In this document: positions 1-10,524 of the stretch, piece after piece
Layout: every line of letters begins with the position of its first letter
Position numbering within the stretch: the first letter of the stretch is position 1
Source of the DNA: Deltaproteobacteria bacterium
GTDB taxonomy: Bacteria > Desulfobacterota > Desulfobaccia > Desulfobaccales > 0-14-0-80-60-11
Assembly: GCA_016875015.1 (NCBI GenBank)
Contig: VGSJ01000013.1
Coordinates: 1-47,609, forward strand
Length of the DNA: 47,609 nt
Direction: 5' to 3'
Translations under genes and position numbers: made by a program
The notes under the pieces: generated by a model
The model's input: only the letters and a program-made list of their open reading frames with translations
What the model was told of the DNA's origin: nothing
Databases searched by the model: none

Positions 1-1
1 T

Positions 2-103
2 TATCAACTGCGCACCGACCTGGTGGGTTCGGCCCACCACGCCTTCGCCGCCGCCGGGGTGCGGCCGCCGTCGGCGGTCACCCCTCTGGGACCGGTCAGT
101 TGA
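2..103 (+). CDS. C-terminal fragment of an unidentified protein, truncated by the window edge
   Basis: Open frame from position 2 reads YQLRTDLVGSAHHAFAAAGVRPPSAVTPLGPVS then TGA at 101-103; no family recognised. Confidence 0.35.
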   Translation, partial: YQLRTDLVGSAHHAFAAAGVRPPSAVTPLGPVS

Positions 104-276
104 AGACCAGACGCCGGACTCCAATAGCATGTAGTGCCAACCCTTTTTTGCCATGGCTTAACTTACTGATAATCCAAAACTATTTTTTTACAACTGTCGA
201 AGATGAGTATCACGCGCCATTCTTGGTGCGTAAGACGCACCCGAAGGGAAATTACCTTTTTGAGCGCAGATTGGTA

Positions 277-3200
277 TCAGGCCCCAGGTCCCTCAGCTTC
301 CCGGCCAACCACGCGCTCCGGGCGCCGCCGCCTAAACAGGTTGACCATCTTTTTCTGGAAGGATTCCATGTAGAGGTAAAAGACCGGGGTGATGTAGAGG
401 GTGAGGAGCTGGGAGACCAGGAGGCCGCCCACCACCGCCACCCCTAAGGGCTGGCGGGATTCGGCCCCGGCCCCGAAGCCCAGGGCGATGGGCAGGGACC
501 CCATAAGGGCCGCCATGGTGGTCATCATGATGGGCCGGAAGCGGACCAGGGCCCCGGAGTAAATCGCCTCCCGGGGGCTTAGGCCCTCGGTGCGCTGGGC
601 GTCCAGGGCGAAGTCGATCATCATGATGGCGTTTTTCTTGACGATCCCCACCAGCATGATCACCCCCACAAAAGCGTAGATGTTCAGGTCCATACCGAAG
701 AGCATCAAGGCCAACAAGGCCCCGACCCCGGCGGAGGGCAGCCCCGAGAGGATGGTCAGGGGGTGGATGAAGCTCTCATACAAGATGCCCAGGATCAGGT
801 AGATCACCAGAATAGACATGATCAACAGGAGCCACAAGCCCTGCATGGAGGCCTGGAAGGCCTGGGCCGCGCCCTGGAAGTTGGTGGTGATGGTGGCCGG
901 CAACATCTGCCGGGCCAGCTTGTCCACTGCGGCCACCGCGTCGCCCAGGGCCGCTCCCGGCTTGAGGTTGAAGGAGATGGTCACCGCCGGCAGCTGGCCC
1001 GCGTGGTTGATGGTCAGGGGTCCCAGGTTCCGGGTCAGGCCGGCCACCGCATCCAGGGGCACTAACTGGCCTTTGCTGGAGCGGATATAGAGCCACTGCA
1101 GGGCCGCGGGGTCCGCCTGGTACCGGGGCGCAAACTCCATGATGACGTCGTATTCGTTGTTGGGGGCGTAAATGGTGGAGATCTGCCGGGAGCCGTAGGC
1201 GTAGTAGAGGGCGTCCTCGACCTGATGGGCCGTGACCCCCAGGGTGGCCGCCTTGTCCCGGTTGATCTCCACGTTGACCTGAGGGTTTTTGATCTGCAGG
1301 TCGCTGGTCACGTCGATCAGCCCCGGCAGGGTGCGCACCTTGGCCTCCAGCAGGGGGGCATGATGGTACAGGTCCTTGATGTCCGGGCTCTGGAGGGTCA
1401 ACTGGTACAGGCTCTTGGTCAGCATGCCGCCGAGGCGGATGGGGGGCAGGTTCTGCATGAAGGCCCGGATGCCCGGTACCGTGGCCAACTGGGGCCGCAA
1501 CTGCTGGATAATTTCTTCCACTCCCGGGCGCTGGTTCCGGGGGATGAGGCGGATGAATATGCGGCCGGTGTTGCCCGCCACGTTAGGACCGCTGGCCCCG
1601 ACGCTGGACATCCAGTTCTTCACATAAGGGTTTTCGGCGACAATGGCCGCCAACGCCTTTTGTTGCCGCACCATGGCATCGAAAGAGATGCCTTGGGCCG
1701 CCTCGGTGAAGGTAAAAATCGATCCCGTGTCCTCGCTGGGGAGAAACCCTTTGGGAATAATCCCCAGCAGGAACAGGGTGAGCACCAGGAGCAGGACGGA
1801 AACAATCATGGTGGACCGCTGGCGCCGGAGCACCCAGGTCAGGGTCCGGTCATAGCCGTGGAGCATCCCCTGAAAGATGCGCTCCGTCAGGTCATACAGG
1901 CGGCCGTGGCGCTCCTCCCGGGGCGGCCGCAGGAACCGGCTGCACAGCATGGGCGTGAGGGTCAGGGAAACAAAGCCGGACACCAGGATGGCCGCGGCGA
2001 TGGTCACGGCGAATTCGTGGAGCAGCCTCCCCAGGATACCGCCCAGAAAGAACACCGGGATAAACACGGCCGCCAGGGACAGGGTCATGGAGAGAATGGT
2101 GAAGCCGATCTCCCGGGAGCCGTTGATGGCCGCCTCGAACGGCGGCTCTCCCATCTCCATGTGCCGGACGATATTTTCCAGCACCACGATGGCGTCGTCC
2201 ACCACGAACCCCACGCACAGGATCAGGGCCATGAGGGACAGGTTGTCCAGGCTGTAGTCCAGGAGATACATCACGGAAAAGGTGCCCACGATGGACAAGG
2301 GCAGCGCCAGGCTGGGGATTACGGTGGCCGAGAAATTCCGCAGGAAGAGAAAGATCACCATGACCACCAGCCCCAGGGCCAACAGCAGGGTGAACTGGAC
2401 GTCGTTCACCGATTCCCGGATGGTGGCGGAGCGGTCGTACAGGGTGACGATGTGCACCGACGCGGGGATCTGGTTCCTTATGGTGGGCAACAACCTATTA
2501 ATGGAGTCCACCACCTCGATGGTGTTGGTGCCCGGCTGTCGCTGGATGGCCAAGACGATGGCCCGGGAAGTTTTGTACCAGGAGGCGATCTTGTCGTTGG
2601 AGACGCTGTTGATCACCCGGCCAATCTCCGACAGGCGCACGGGTTGGCCGCCCCGGTAGGCCACGATGAGGGGGCGGTACGCCTCGGCGGTGGTGAGCTG
2701 CCCCGTGGCCTGCACCGTAAAGGCCTGATGCGCGCCGTAGAGGGTCCCCGTGGGCAGGTTGACGTTTTCTTTCCTGACCGCGTCGGCCACCTCGTTAATT
2801 CCCAGGCCGCGGCTGGCCAGGGCCTTGGGGTCCAGCTGGACGCGCACCGCAAACTTCTGCTCCCCGAAGATCTGGACCTGGGCCACCCCGTTGATCATGG
2901 AAATGCGCTGAGCCATGAGGGTGTCGGCATATTCGTTCACGGTGGACAGGGGCAGGGTCTCGGAGGTCACCGCCAGGTAGAGGACCGGCTGATCCGCGGG
3001 GTTCACCTTCTGGTACACCGGCGGGGTGGGCATGTCCGGGGGCAACTGCTTGGAGGCCTTGCCGATGGCCGCCTGGACGTCCTGGGCCGCGCCATCCAGA
3101 CTGCGGCTCAGATTGAATTGCAGGGTGATCTGGGTGAGTCCCAGGGCGTTGGTGGAGTTCATGGAGTCCAGGCCGGCGATGGTGGAGAACTGGCGTTCCA

Positions 3201-3399
3201 GGGGGGTGGCCACCGAGGAGGCCATGGTCTCGGGGGAGGCCCCGGGGAGATTGGCGGTCACCATGATGGTGGGAAAATCGACGTTGGGCAAATCGCTCAC
3301 CGGGAGGTAGCGATAGCTCATGGCCCCGAAAAGCAGGATCGCCAGCATGACCAGGGTGGTCATGACCGGCCGGCGGATGAAGAGCTCGGTGAAGTGCAT
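277..3399 (-). CDS. RND efflux transporter, inner-membrane permease (AcrB/MdtB/MdtC-like)
   Basis: 1040 aa; N-terminus MHFTELFIRRPVMTTLVMLAILLFGAMSYRYLPVSDLPNVDFPTIMV and the GFVVDDAIVVLENI motif are typical of HAE1/MdtBC RND pumps. Confidence 0.95.
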   Translation of the reverse strand: MHFTELFIRRPVMTTLVMLAILLFGAMSYRYLPVSDLPNVDFPTIMVTANLPGASPETMASSVATPLERQFSTIAGLDSMNSTNALGLTQITLQFNLSRSLDGAAQDVQAAIGKASKQLPPDMPTPPVYQKVNPADQPVLYLAVTSETLPLSTVNEYADTLMAQRISMINGVAQVQIFGEQKFAVRVQLDPKALASRGLGINEVADAVRKENVNLPTGTLYGAHQAFTVQATGQLTTAEAYRPLIVAYRGGQPVRLSEIGRVINSVSNDKIASWYKTSRAIVLAIQRQPGTNTIEVVDSINRLLPTIRNQIPASVHIVTLYDRSATIRESVNDVQFTLLLALGLVVMVIFLFLRNFSATVIPSLALPLSIVGTFSVMYLLDYSLDNLSLMALILCVGFVVDDAIVVLENIVRHMEMGEPPFEAAINGSREIGFTILSMTLSLAAVFIPVFFLGGILGRLLHEFAVTIAAAILVSGFVSLTLTPMLCSRFLRPPREERHGRLYDLTERIFQGMLHGYDRTLTWVLRRQRSTMIVSVLLLVLTLFLLGIIPKGFLPSEDTGSIFTFTEAAQGISFDAMVRQQKALAAIVAENPYVKNWMSSVGASGPNVAGNTGRIFIRLIPRNQRPGVEEIIQQLRPQLATVPGIRAFMQNLPPIRLGGMLTKSLYQLTLQSPDIKDLYHHAPLLEAKVRTLPGLIDVTSDLQIKNPQVNVEINRDKAATLGVTAHQVEDALYYAYGSRQISTIYAPNNEYDVIMEFAPRYQADPAALQWLYIRSSKGQLVPLDAVAGLTRNLGPLTINHAGQLPAVTISFNLKPGAALGDAVAAVDKLARQMLPATITTNFQGAAQAFQASMQGLWLLLIMSILVIYLILGILYESFIHPLTILSGLPSAGVGALLALMLFGMDLNIYAFVGVIMLVGIVKKNAIMMIDFALDAQRTEGLSPREAIYSGALVRFRPIMMTTMAALMGSLPIALGFGAGAESRQPLGVAVVGGLLVSQLLTLYITPVFYLYMESFQKKMVNLFRRRRPERVVGREAEGPGA

Positions 3400-3417
3400 A
3401 GGGCCGCTCCGGGACTT

Positions 3418-4569
3418 TTAGATCCCGGTCTTGATCGAAACCAGGGCTCCCGGCGCCAGCCGGATCTGGCCGTCGGTCACGACCAGTTCCCCGGGCTTGA
3501 GCCCCTTGGTGATAATGACGTCGCCGTCGATGGGGCGCCCCACTTCCACGGGGCGGATCGAAACGGTCAGGTCGGGCTTCACCACGAAGACAAACTGCCC
3601 TTCCTGGCTCGTCTGAATGGCCTGGGAGGGGACCAGAATGGCGTTGGGCTGGGTTGAGAGTTGCACCACCACGTTGACGAACAGCCCCGGCCACAGGCGC
3701 TTGGGCTCGTTGGTAAAGGTGGCTTTGCACAAGATGGTCCCCGTGGTTTTGTCCACGGTGTTGTCGATAAAGCTGAGGACCCCGACCTCGGGGTTGTTCT
3801 CCTGCCCGGCGATGACGGCCGAAACCAGGATCTTTCCCTCCGCCATGTACTTCCGGATCGCCGCCAGGTTTTGTTCTGGGATGGCAAACGAGACGTAGAT
3901 GGGCTGGATCTGGTTGATGACCACCATGGCGGTGTCGGCGTCGGCCTTGATCATGTTCCCCCGGGGCGCGATCAGGCTGCCGGTGCGGCCGTTCATGGGG
4001 GCCTTGATATAACAATAACTGAGATTGAGCCGGGCATTGTGCACCGCCACCTGGCCGGCATTGACCGTGGCGGCCAGAGACTCGGCGGTGGCCTTGGCCT
4101 GGTCGTAATCCTGCTGGCTGACGAACTGTTTCCTGATCAACTCGGCATAACGCCCCGCGTCGGCCTGGGCCTTGTTGGCCAACGCTTTATCCCGGGCCAG
4201 GTTGGCTTCCACCTGTCTGAGAGCCGCCTCATACGGGCGCGGATCAATAACGAAGAGGAGGTCGCCCTGTTTCACGTCCTGGCCTTCCTTAAAATTGACC
4301 TGGACCAGCTGGCCCGCCAGGCGGGACTTGATGGACACGGTGGAGTAAGCCTCGACGTTGCCGATGACCTTCAACTCCACGGGCACGGTCTTCTTCGTTA
4401 CCGTGGCCACCAGGACTGGCGCCGGCGGGGGCGGGGGCGGCTTTTTGTCGCCGGAACAGGAGGACGTCAGGAGGAGAACGGTGAGAAACAGGGAGAACCA
4501 GACCGTGGCCCTAAAACCGAGATAATCTTTAGAATTGTCCATGGATGATTGAGGGTTCACGTTTTTCAA
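3418..4569 (-). CDS. RND efflux periplasmic adaptor (membrane fusion protein)
   Basis: 383 aa; lipobox-like LLLTSSC, biotinyl-lipoyl-like GQLVQVNFKEGQDVKQGDLLFVIDPRPYEAALRQ; directly upstream of the RND permease on the same strand. Confidence 0.93.
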   Translation of the reverse strand: MKNVNPQSSMDNSKDYLGFRATVWFSLFLTVLLLTSSCSGDKKPPPPPPAPVLVATVTKKTVPVELKVIGNVEAYSTVSIKSRLAGQLVQVNFKEGQDVKQGDLLFVIDPRPYEAALRQVEANLARDKALANKAQADAGRYAELIRKQFVSQQDYDQAKATAESLAATVNAGQVAVHNARLNLSYCYIKAPMNGRTGSLIAPRGNMIKADADTAMVVINQIQPIYVSFAIPEQNLAAIRKYMAEGKILVSAVIAGQENNPEVGVLSFIDNTVDKTTGTILCKATFTNEPKRLWPGLFVNVVVQLSTQPNAILVPSQAIQTSQEGQFVFVVKPDLTVSIRPVEVGRPIDGDVIITKGLKPGELVVTDGQIRLAPGALVSIKTGI

Positions 4570-5101
4570 GAACCAGGCTTACATGGAGTATATCAGGATG
4601 GCATGAAGCTCCCTCTCGGCTAAAAAAATCCGAGTGCGCTCCCCCAGCCCAATTTGGTAATTATAATAAATCTCGCTCCCTAAATCCAGGAGAGATCGTT
4701 TTCCCAATGCCGGCAATTCATCCCATACACGACCTTCTAATACCATGGCATTTGGGCGGCACCGTACCGGATTTCATACGACCGCCGGGTGCGACGCTAC
4801 GGAAACCAAGCGGTTGTGTCCCGGCAAACCAATGAGACAGAAGCGGCACAAATTCCGCCGAAAAGGCGCGAAAAAGGCGTTTCCGCAACTTAACTTATTT
4901 ATATTGCCACAATATTTTTTTGACCAGGTTTTTCTGGGGGAAAAGGTCTGGAGGAGATGGCCTTCCTGTGGTAATATTCACGTCGTATGGCCAGGTTAGC
5001 AAACCCGGGGGCGATTTTCCCTCTCACATATCATCGCGCCCCATACCCCGGTTTTTCTGCTAAAAGGCCTCCATCTTTTCCCCAAGGAGCACTTCCAGAA
5101 T

Positions 5102-6466
5102 ATGGATTCCTACAAGATACATCTGAGCGAAGCCGAGATGCCCCAGGAGTGGTACAACATCATCCCGGATCTGCCCTCCCCGATGCCGCCTTATCTCCAC
5201 CCGGCCACCGGCGACCCCATTACCCCTGACGACCTGGCGCCCATCTTTCCCCGGGCCTTAATCGAGCAGGAAGTGAGCCCGGAGCGTTGGCTCCCCATTC
5301 CCGACGAGGTGTTGCGTATCTATCAGTTGTGGCGGCCCAGCCCCCTGCACCGGGCCCGCAACCTGGAGGCGGTCCTGAAAACCCCGGCCCGCATCTATTA
5401 TAAGAACGAATCCGTCAGCCCCGCGGGCAGCCACAAGCCCAACACCGCGGTGGCCCAGGCCTATTACAACAAGGCGGCGGGCATCAAACGGCTGGCCACC
5501 GAAACCGGCGCCGGCCAGTGGGGCTGCGCCCTGGCCCTGGCCTGTAACTTTTTCTCCATAGAATGCACCGTGTATATGGTCAAGGTGAGCTATCATCAGA
5601 AGCCCTACCGCCGGTCGCTCATGCACATCTGGGGGGCCAGCGTCCACCCCTCGCCCACGGACCGCACCCAGGCCGGCCGGTCCATTCTGGCGAGGGCCCC
5701 GGAGACCTCCGGGAGCCTGGGCATGGCCATCTCCGAGGCGGTGGAGGACGCCGCCACCCACGACGACACCAACTATGCCCTGGGCAGCGTCCTCAACCAC
5801 GTGATGCTGCACCAGACCATTGTGGGGCTGGAGACCAAGAAGCAACTGGCCCTGGCCGGGGAGTCCCCGGACGTGCTCATCGGCTGCGTCGGCGGCGGCA
5901 GCAACTTTGCGGGGTTCTGCTTCCCGTTCGTCCCGGACAAACTGAAGGGCCAGGATATCCGTTTTGTGGCGGTGGAACCCACCGCCTGCCCCACCCTGAC
6001 CAAGGGGACCTACACCTATGACTTCGGGGACACCGCCGGCCTCACCCCCCTGATCATGATGTACACCCTGGGGCACTCCTTCGTGCCGTCAGGAATCCAT
6101 GCCGGAGGCCTGCGCTACCACGGGGACGCCCCGCTTTTGTGCCAACTGGTGCACGAGAAGGTCATTGAGGCCCGGGCCTACCCCCAGAACCCGGTCTTTG
6201 AGGCGGCCCGCCTATTCGCCGCAACCGAGGGGCTCATCCCGGCCCCGGAGACCGCCCACGCCGTCAAGGCCGCGGTGGACGAGGCCCGGCTGTGCAAGGA
6301 GACCAATCAGGCCAAGTGCATCGTCTTTAATTTTTCGGGCCACGGCCACTTCGATCTGGCGGCCTACGACGCGTTTCTAGAAGGCCAGCTCCAGGATATC
6401 GAGATCGACCCGGAAGAAATGATCCAGAAGGCCCTGGCGGAACTGCCGAAGATCAAGGGGCAATAA
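5102..6466 (+). CDS. trpB2: TrpB2-type tryptophan synthase beta-like PLP-dependent protein
   Basis: 454 aa; [30 protein letters not shown]-lysine region, GCVGGGSNF phosphate-binding loop; N-terminal extension typical of TrpB2. Confidence 0.9.
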   Translation: MDSYKIHLSEAEMPQEWYNIIPDLPSPMPPYLHPATGDPITPDDLAPIFPRALIEQEVSPERWLPIPDEVLRIYQLWRPSPLHRARNLEAVLKTPARIYYKNESVSPAGSHKPNTAVAQAYYNKAAGIKRLATETGAGQWGCALALACNFFSIECTVYMVKVSYHQKPYRRSLMHIWGASVHPSPTDRTQAGRSILARAPETSGSLGMAISEAVEDAATHDDTNYALGSVLNHVMLHQTIVGLETKKQLALAGESPDVLIGCVGGGSNFAGFCFPFVPDKLKGQDIRFVAVEPTACPTLTKGTYTYDFGDTAGLTPLIMMYTLGHSFVPSGIHAGGLRYHGDAPLLCQLVHEKVIEARAYPQNPVFEAARLFAATEGLIPAPETAHAVKAAVDEARLCKETNQAKCIVFNFSGHGHFDLAAYDAFLEGQLQDIEIDPEEMIQKALAELPKIKGQ

Positions 6467-6557
6467 TACCGTTTTCCGTTTTCTGTTTTCTATAAAGCAG
6501 TCGCCCCGGCGGTGGTGCTCCGTGTAGGGCGGGCGCTGCCCGCCATAATTACGGTCC

Positions 6558-6740
6558 GAAAAGTTCTTTAAATCCCTGGCGCAGGCTTTCCAGCCTGCGC
6601 CAGGGAAACGGATTAGTAATGCACAGGCTGGAAAGCCTGTGCCACCGGCTTATAGGGCGGCCCGTGGCCGCCATGCCTGGCGCCCCAGACGCACTCTACG
6701 GCTGGATAGCCGGGGGAGCTGTCCCGCATTAGGACTTTTC
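6558..6740. repeat. Composite REP/MITE-like element copy 1
   Basis: Begins CCGAAAAGTTCTTTAAAT, ends ACTTTTC; contains the 14-bp perfect hairpin CCCTGGCGCAGGCT-TTCC-AGCCTGCGCCAGGG (6574-6605) and a second palindrome at 6621-6642. Confidence 0.75.
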
Positions 6741-6780
6741 ATGCTTTACGGGTGGGCCAAAGGCCCATGAATGACCGCCC

Positions 6781-7272
6781 TCAAATTTTCATGAGAGGCG
6801 AACCGGCGCCTTGACGCTTCTGGTCCCAGGCCCGGCGGATGACGTCCGCGGTGAACTCGGGCAGGTCGAAGCAGGCAAGCTCGCTCAGAGAAACGAACCG
6901 GGCCGCGGTGATGTCCGAGCCGACGGTCAACTCCCCCCCTAAATAGTCGCAGAGGTAATCCACCAGGACATAGTGATAGGCGATGCGGCCGTCGGGGTCG
7001 GGAAAGATGCGCTCGGCTACCGCCGCGATGCCCAGGAGGGTCACGGTCAGCCCGGTCTCTTCCGCCAGTTCCCGCTTAATGGCGGCCGCCAGGGTCTCCC
7101 CCAGCTCCACCAAGCCGCCGGGCAGGCTCCAGGAGCCCAGGGCCGGCTCCTGGCCCCGGCGCACCAACAGAACCTCATCGCCCTTAAAGACCACGGCGCC
7201 AACGCCCACCAGGGGTTGTTGCGGGTAGCGGCGTTTGATACCGGAGTTTTCTCCACCAGGCATCTTAATCAA
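6781..7272 (-). CDS. NUDIX hydrolase
   Basis: Nudix box GGLVELGETLAAAIKRELAEETGL. Confidence 0.92.
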   Translation of the reverse strand: MIKMPGGENSGIKRRYPQQPLVGVGAVVFKGDEVLLVRRGQEPALGSWSLPGGLVELGETLAAAIKRELAEETGLTVTLLGIAAVAERIFPDPDGRIAYHYVLVDYLCDYLGGELTVGSDITAARFVSLSELACFDLPEFTADVIRRAWDQKRQGAGSPLMKI

Positions 7273-7332
7273 TTCTGAAATCCCAAGGGTCGCTTGCCAG
7301 GATGAACTCAGGAACAGGGCGGCTTATTCCGC

Positions 7333-8892
7333 TCACATTTCAACCCGCAATGACCGCTTCACCCGGATGGCCGCGGCGCCGCCCACGGGACAGACGTGTT
7401 CGCAGTGGCCGCAGCCGATGCAGCGGTCCGGGATCACCATGGGCAGTTTCACCTTCACCCGTTCCCCCTGGACATTGACGACCTCCTGCTCGGAAAAGGT
7501 GATGGCCTTGGGGGAGACGGGGCAATGTTCTTCGCACACCAGGCAATCGGCGCCTTCGGTGTAAGGAATGCACCGGGTGCGGTCGATGGCGGCGGTCCCC
7601 AGGACAACGGCCTGTTTGACCTTCAGTTTGAGGTGGGGGATGGCGCCGGTGGGACACACCTGGCCGCACAGGTTGCAGGAGTAAGAGCAATATCCCATCC
7701 GCGGTATGAGCCGCGGGGTGTAGAGCCCCTCCAGCCCCGCTTCCCACAGGACCGGCTGCAGGCCGTTGGTCAGGCAGACCTTCAGGCACTGGCCGCAGCG
7801 GATGCAGCGGGAGAGAACCTCCGCCTCGGTCTGGGCCCCGGGGGGCCGGACGAGAAATTCATCGGGCCGCCGGGCCAGGGAACCCAGGCGGATGAAGGGC
7901 GCGGCCACGGCCCCCGAGGCCACCGCGGTGATGAGTTGGCGCCTCCCCAGGTCCAGGGGGGTCCGGGGGGCTTTGGAGGTCCAGGTAAAGCTCACCCGGT
8001 CCTCTTTGTCGCAGGCCTCCAGGCAGCGGAGGCAGAGTTGGCATTCGGCCGTGGAGTGGCGGGCCGGTTTCCCCGGGGCAAACGCGGCCATCTTACACAC
8101 CTGGGCGCAGTCGCCGCAGTCGGGGCAGAGGGCGGTAGGCCGCCGCCTCAGCCGGGAGAAGCGGGCGATGAGGCCGTAGAGGGCCCCCAGGGGACAGAAG
8201 GCCCGGCACCAGAAACGCCGGTCGAAGCGTTCCCCAGCCACCACCAGGGCAAAGAGCATCAGGGTGAAAAACGGCAGGAGATAGACCAGGGGCCGGAAGG
8301 GCAGCGCCGTGGCCTTGAAGAATTGATAGAGCGGCTCGCTCACGTAGGTGAAGGGCGGACCCAAACGGTAGAAGGTCAGCCCGGCCTTTTCCACCCCGTA
8401 GCCGAAGGCGGGGTAAAAGACGATGGCCAGGGTGCGGTAGAGCAGGGACAATGGGTCGAACAGCCCCACCAGATTCAAGGAAAAGAGGGACCCCGCCAGC
8501 AGTCCTGCCAGCAGGTAGTACTTGCCCCGGCGCCACCGGGCCGCCGCGCCGCGGTCCGGGCGCGGGGTAAAAAGCAGCCGGCGGGCCCCGTCCAGGGTGG
8601 TGCCCAGGGGGCAGACCCAGCCGCAGAAAAACCGGCCCAGAATGAAGGTCAGGGCCACCATGACCAGGGACCAGAACAGCCCGGCCACCAGGGGGCTGAA
8701 GGTCAGGAGCTGGGCCGCCAGGATCAGGGGGTCGAACCGAAAGAACAGGTCCACCGGCCAGGCCAGGTTTTCCTGCCCCCCGAATTCGGCTTTCAAAAAC
8801 AGCCACCCAAACAGCGCCAGGAAGAGGATCTGGGTGGCCCGGCGTAGGCGCGCGTAGGCGCGGCCGGTTAAGGAGAAACTGGTTTTATCCAT
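7333..8892 (-). CDS. Membrane-bound 4Fe-4S polyferredoxin, NapH/NosR-like N-terminus with NapG-like C-terminus
   Basis: 519 aa; N-terminal TM helices, then several Cys clusters (CPDCGDCAQVC, CQLCLRCLEAC, CIRCGQCLKVC, CSYSCNLCGQVCP, CLVCEEHCP, CIGCGHCEHVCP); internal RRQLITAVASGAVAA. Confidence 0.85.
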   Translation of the reverse strand: MDKTSFSLTGRAYARLRRATQILFLALFGWLFLKAEFGGQENLAWPVDLFFRFDPLILAAQLLTFSPLVAGLFWSLVMVALTFILGRFFCGWVCPLGTTLDGARRLLFTPRPDRGAAARWRRGKYYLLAGLLAGSLFSLNLVGLFDPLSLLYRTLAIVFYPAFGYGVEKAGLTFYRLGPPFTYVSEPLYQFFKATALPFRPLVYLLPFFTLMLFALVVAGERFDRRFWCRAFCPLGALYGLIARFSRLRRRPTALCPDCGDCAQVCKMAAFAPGKPARHSTAECQLCLRCLEACDKEDRVSFTWTSKAPRTPLDLGRRQLITAVASGAVAAPFIRLGSLARRPDEFLVRPPGAQTEAEVLSRCIRCGQCLKVCLTNGLQPVLWEAGLEGLYTPRLIPRMGYCSYSCNLCGQVCPTGAIPHLKLKVKQAVVLGTAAIDRTRCIPYTEGADCLVCEEHCPVSPKAITFSEQEVVNVQGERVKVKLPMVIPDRCIGCGHCEHVCPVGGAAAIRVKRSLRVEM

Positions 8893-8972
8893 TGATTTTT
8901 CCGGGTTGAGGCCATGTTCAGGAAACGAGAGGGATAGTTATTGCAAAAAGCTCCTTCCCATTGATGGTTCTT

Positions 8973-9066
8973 AAATCCCCCTAAAGTCCCCCTTTTTCAA
9001 AGGGGGACTTTCAAAGGATTTCCGTTAAGTTCCCCCGTTGGAAAAGGGGGGGTAGGGGGGATTTAG
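8973..9066. repeat. C5/G5-rich interspersed repeat, copy A (inverted orientation)
   Basis: AAATCCCCCTAAAGTCCCCC...GGGGGACTTT...CCCCCGTTGGAAAAGGGGGGGTAGGGGGGATTTAGG. Confidence 0.7.
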
Positions 9067-9134
9067 GTTCTTGGAGCATGTGCCATAACGGAAAAAGCTT
9101 TTGGCATTCCCTATAATTAGCCCAAAAATCTCGC

Positions 9135-9158
9135 AGGGGCGGTGAGTTCACCGCCCCT
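9135..9158. repeat. Palindrome AGGGGCGGTGA-GT-TCACCGCCCCT, possible bidirectional terminator
   Basis: 11-bp perfect arms flanked by AAAAATC on the left and ACTTTTTG on the right. Confidence 0.6.
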
Positions 9159-9216
9159 ACTTTTTGCCTGGTTATATCTCAAGAGGCCACCGGGGCCCTG
9201 ACCCGGGGTTTTCCGG

Positions 9217-10128
9217 TTACAGTATCTTGATCTTGCTCAGGTCCATTTCACCCCGGCCGGCCTGGTGGGACCTGGTGATATAGCCGATATCCGCGGGTTT
9301 CAGGCCGAACAGTTCGGTGCCCAGGGCGTCCAGGGCCACGGGGTCGGCGCCGGCGAACACCAGGTTTTTCACCGCCACATCCTCGATCCGGCCCCCGGAA
9401 GGGCCGTTTCGCAGCATGATCCGGGTGGCGTCCAGGACGTGAAGATCGGGGCGCAAAATCAGGTTCATATCCGCGATGTTCTGGTGCAGGCCCACGTGGA
9501 TGCGGCCCCGCCAGCCGCCGATGGCCCCCATCATGTTCTTCAGGCACATGGTGAGGCGGGCTTCGGAGTGATTCTTGGCGATGGGAATGTTGATGAAGCG
9601 GTCGGCTTCCAGAATCTCTTTATAGAAATACCATTTCTTCAGGGCCTTGCCCTTCTCGATTTGGAGTTCAACGAAGCCGCGGTCATCCACGTACTCCACC
9701 ACTACCCGGGGATCTTTGATGGCTTCCACCGCGGCCTTGATGCCCGAGTTGGCGTAGGCCTTGCGGGCGTCGTGGCAGGTGTTGTCCAGCACCTTGACCT
9801 TTTTGGCCCCGGCCTCCAGGCACAATTCCACCACCTGGCGCACCACCAGCGGATTGGCGTTGGCCGCCATCTCCGGGGTGCGGTCCCAGGCCATGTTGGG
9901 CTTGACCACCACCACTTCGCCGGGATTGACGAATTTTTTCATGCCGCCCAGGGCCTGGATGGTATCTCCCACCAGTTGGGCGTAATTGGCCCCCTGGGCT
10001 TTGGCCACGAGGGGTTGAGGCGTTTCCTGAGGGGCCATGGCCCACACTTCTTCGGGCAACACCAGCCGCCCGGCCCCGCTTGCCAATCCTAAGGCTGCCA
10101 TATACCTGAGGAAATCACGACGGTGCAT
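9217..10128 (-). CDS. DUF362 domain-containing protein with Tat signal
   Basis: 303 aa; N-terminal RRDFLRYMAALGLASGAG Tat motif; body GEVVVVKPNMAWDRTPEMAANANP and IPIAKNHSEARLTMCLKNMMG typical of DUF362. Confidence 0.88.
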   Translation of the reverse strand: MHRRDFLRYMAALGLASGAGRLVLPEEVWAMAPQETPQPLVAKAQGANYAQLVGDTIQALGGMKKFVNPGEVVVVKPNMAWDRTPEMAANANPLVVRQVVELCLEAGAKKVKVLDNTCHDARKAYANSGIKAAVEAIKDPRVVVEYVDDRGFVELQIEKGKALKKWYFYKEILEADRFINIPIAKNHSEARLTMCLKNMMGAIGGWRGRIHVGLHQNIADMNLILRPDLHVLDATRIMLRNGPSGGRIEDVAVKNLVFAGADPVALDALGTELFGLKPADIGYITRSHQAGRGEMDLSKIKIL

Positions 10129-10218
10129 TATCGCCTCCTGTCAACCCTCCAGATATTTTCCAGTCTAAACAGAGCCCTGTGAGTTTGCAAGTTTTTCTTG
10201 ACAAGCCCACGAAAACCT

Positions 10219-10260
10219 ATTATTGACTTAATAGTCATTTTAATGACCCGGTAGTCATAA
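10219..10260. promoter_or_regulatory. Overlapping GTCAT/ATGAC palindromes, candidate TetR-family operator
   Basis: TGACT-TAAT-AGTCA (10224-10237), GTCAT-TTTA-ATGAC (10234-10247), ATGAC-CCGGTA-GTCAT (10243-10258). Confidence 0.55.
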
Positions 10261-10285
10261 TATCGGACTTGGCGCACGCGGTCCC

Positions 10286-10524
10286 GAAAAGTTCTTTAAA
10301 TTGGTAGCACAGGCTTTCCAGCCTGTGCCAAAGTAGCAGGTTAGCCTGGCACAGCCTGGAAAGGCTGCGCTACTGAAATTGAGTTTCTGGTTTTTTCAAC
10401 AAGATTTTGCTTTAAACAGATTGATTTGACTAAGGAATTAGTTCATTTTTTGTTTGGTTGCGGCCCTATGCCGCGATGTGCCACCAAAGGCGGCGGGCAC
10501 GGAGGCCCGCCCCACCGACTTTTC
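10286..10524. repeat. Composite REP/MITE-like element copy 2
   Basis: Begins CCGAAAAGTTCTTTAAAT, ends ACTTTTC; palindromes at 10307-10328 and 10352-10367; 3' flank ACGGGTGGGCCACAGGCCCATGAATGAC shared with copy 1. Confidence 0.75.

Noticed and set aside
100-447. 115-aa plus ORF downstream of the partial CDS
   Set aside because: Runs into the antisense of the RND 3' end; no conserved sequence
1225-3657. 810-aa plus-strand ORF opposite the RND genes
   Set aside because: Antisense to a clearly conserved RND permease and adaptor; composition (His/Gly/Gln-rich) typical of GC-rich shadow ORFs
5102-6466. TrpB2 without TrpA as a novel finding
   Set aside because: Stand-alone TrpB2 genes are well known
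7396-8847. 483-aa plus-strand ORF
   Set aside because: Shadow ORF of the polyferredoxin gene; no recognisable family
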